Positions 63,301 to 64,000 of a stretch of DNA of 64,000 nt are shown here, in pieces. Within the stretch, counting starts at the first letter, position 1, and every line of letters starts with the position of its first letter. The notes below the pieces were generated by a model. It saw only the letters and a program-made list of their open reading frames with translations. It did no database searches and had not been told where the DNA came from. A program made the position numbers and the translations under genes. Origin of the DNA: Tanypteryx hageni (taxonomy: Eukaryota; Arthropoda; Insecta; Odonata; Petaluridae); contig CM054112.1 in NCBI GenBank assembly GCA_028673005.1, positions 25,657,624-25,721,623 on the forward strand, given 5' to 3'.

Positions 63301-64000
63301 GTATGTCTTGGGACGAATTTCCTTCCTGTATTACAGTTACAGATTCCGTAACCTTCGACGCATCGAACATTATATCACGGTCCTCATCCTCTCTTCCCTC
63401 TCTCCCCTTATCTCAGAGACGTGAGATTTGGCCGCCTTGCGGGCGCTTCCTCTTATGGAATGCAGCGGAGTGATTGTGTGCGTCTGAGGTTCCCGTCGCG
63501 CGTACGTTCCTTCGCCTCCCTCCGCCCCCTCCACTGCGCAGACGCTAACCTCCCGACCTACGTCGATGAGGCTGCTGTGGGGAGAGGTCTGTGTAAGCAG
63601 CGGAGTGTAGGTCCATTGTCAGAGGGTAGAATGGGAGGAAGAAGGGAGGGGAAAGAGGAGGAGGAAGAGGGAGGAGAAGGAGAGAGGGAGGAAGAAGAAA
63701 AAACCTTTTTCCGAATCTGGGCGCGTGGGTAAGGTCAGGAGGAGGGAGAATGGGACAAAAATCCTCCCAGCATCTCTCTCTCTCTCACATACAACTCTTC
63801 TTCTCTTTATTATCTTTTGTTTAAAGGGTCTGCTTCCTTCCTGTTTGGATGCGGGGGAGGAAAGAGAGAGAGAGAGAGAGAGATAGCTCTCGCAGGAAAC
63901 GCGCGCGGCGCGGTATGTTAATTAACTCCTGCGGAAGAAAAGGGGATTCGCTCTTAATCTCAGCAATTCGGGAGATCTAGGTGATGCATCGTGAGGCGGT
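60310..64000. other. Unique non-coding DNA with GA repeats
   Basis: No exon or RNA gene was supported. (GA)n tracts lie at 61212-61232 and 63863-63883, and a short AT/CT mix at about 61284-61303. 62330-62480 and 61380-61460 are complex sequences with TTAAT/ATTA words. A purine-rich block at 63628-63700 follows a CpG-rich segment (63420-63600) and contains a possible donor GTAAGG at about 63729. That combination could be an alternative promoter or exon but is too weak to call. Confidence 0.35.
62247..62273. repeat. Perfect short inverted repeat
   Basis: GAGACTAAAAG and CTTTTAGTCTC form an 11-bp perfect stem around a 5-nt TTTTC loop. It is too short for a microRNA precursor. It could be a chance hairpin or the remnant of an inverted-repeat element. 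Confidence 0.8.

Noticed and set aside
1..64000. CRISPR arrays, prophage, bacterial operons
   Set aside because: Composition, splice signals and transposon types are those of an animal genome. None of the repeats has a CRISPR repeat-spacer form.
1..64000. Well-known insect microRNAs (let-7, miR-10, miR-1, bantam, miR-8, miR-124 and others)
   Set aside because: I scanned by eye for their mature sequences and saw only partial seed matches (for example TGAGGTAG near 31410) without hairpins.

Overview
This is a non-coding-dominated window from an animal nuclear genome, most likely an arthropod and probably an insect. Evidence for this: canonical GT-AG splice signals around a His/Gln-rich exon, an arthropod-style initiator (TCAGT), several hAT-type DNA transposons with 8-bp target duplications, a decayed non-LTR retrotransposon tail, abundant CT/GA microsatellites and long AT-rich stretches. 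There are no bacterial-style operons. Nearly all open frames longer than 60 codons are chance readings of polypyrimidine/polypurine DNA. I cannot identify the species.

Only one stretch is convincingly host protein-coding: an internal exon at 46465-46842 (+), 126 codons, phase 0 at both ends. It has a Gly/Pro-rich and His/Gln-rich first half and ends in a complex, conserved-looking segment (WMSVMAEHM...HYMWNGVE). It resembles the low-complexity N-terminal part of a developmental transcription factor, but I cannot name the gene. Far upstream, at 4129-4161, an initiator and a DPE-like element precede a 323-nt stretch containing no ATG that ends in a good splice donor (AAA|GTGAGT at 4453/4454). 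This looks like a non-coding first exon on the same strand. The simplest model is one gene on the + strand with a first intron of up to about 42 kb; the last 17 kb of the window would be the following intron. The link between the two exons is inference.

Layout: 1-2.2 kb, AT-rich with nothing clear. 2.2-2.35 kb, a hAT end. 2.8-3.35 kb, four diverged tandem repeats of about 150 bp sharing a CpG-rich core. 3.8-4.45 kb, the promoter and putative first exon. 4.5-13.7 kb, intronic or intergenic sequence with a hAT element (9425-10220) carrying a second hAT (9624-10101) nested inside it, plus two short MITE candidates. 13.7-34 kb, a series of long polypyrimidine and polypurine tracts, one split by a 296-bp MITE (19044-19339). 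34-40 kb, complex unique sequence. 40664-42625, a nearly complete but dead hAT transposon with a perfect 8-bp target duplication. 46.5 kb, the coding exon. 48.3-50.3 kb, minisatellites in a pyrimidine tract. 52.9-53.4 kb, a LINE 3' end on the minus strand. 54.6-60.3 kb, strongly purine-rich DNA switching to pyrimidine-rich. 60.3-64 kb, unique sequence with GA repeats and one perfect hairpin.

I found no convincing new multi-gene system. The items most worth following are the promoter-proximal 150-bp repeat array, the ATG-free first exon, the intact-ended but coding-dead hAT, the nested hATs, and the kilobase-scale purine/pyrimidine strand asymmetry.
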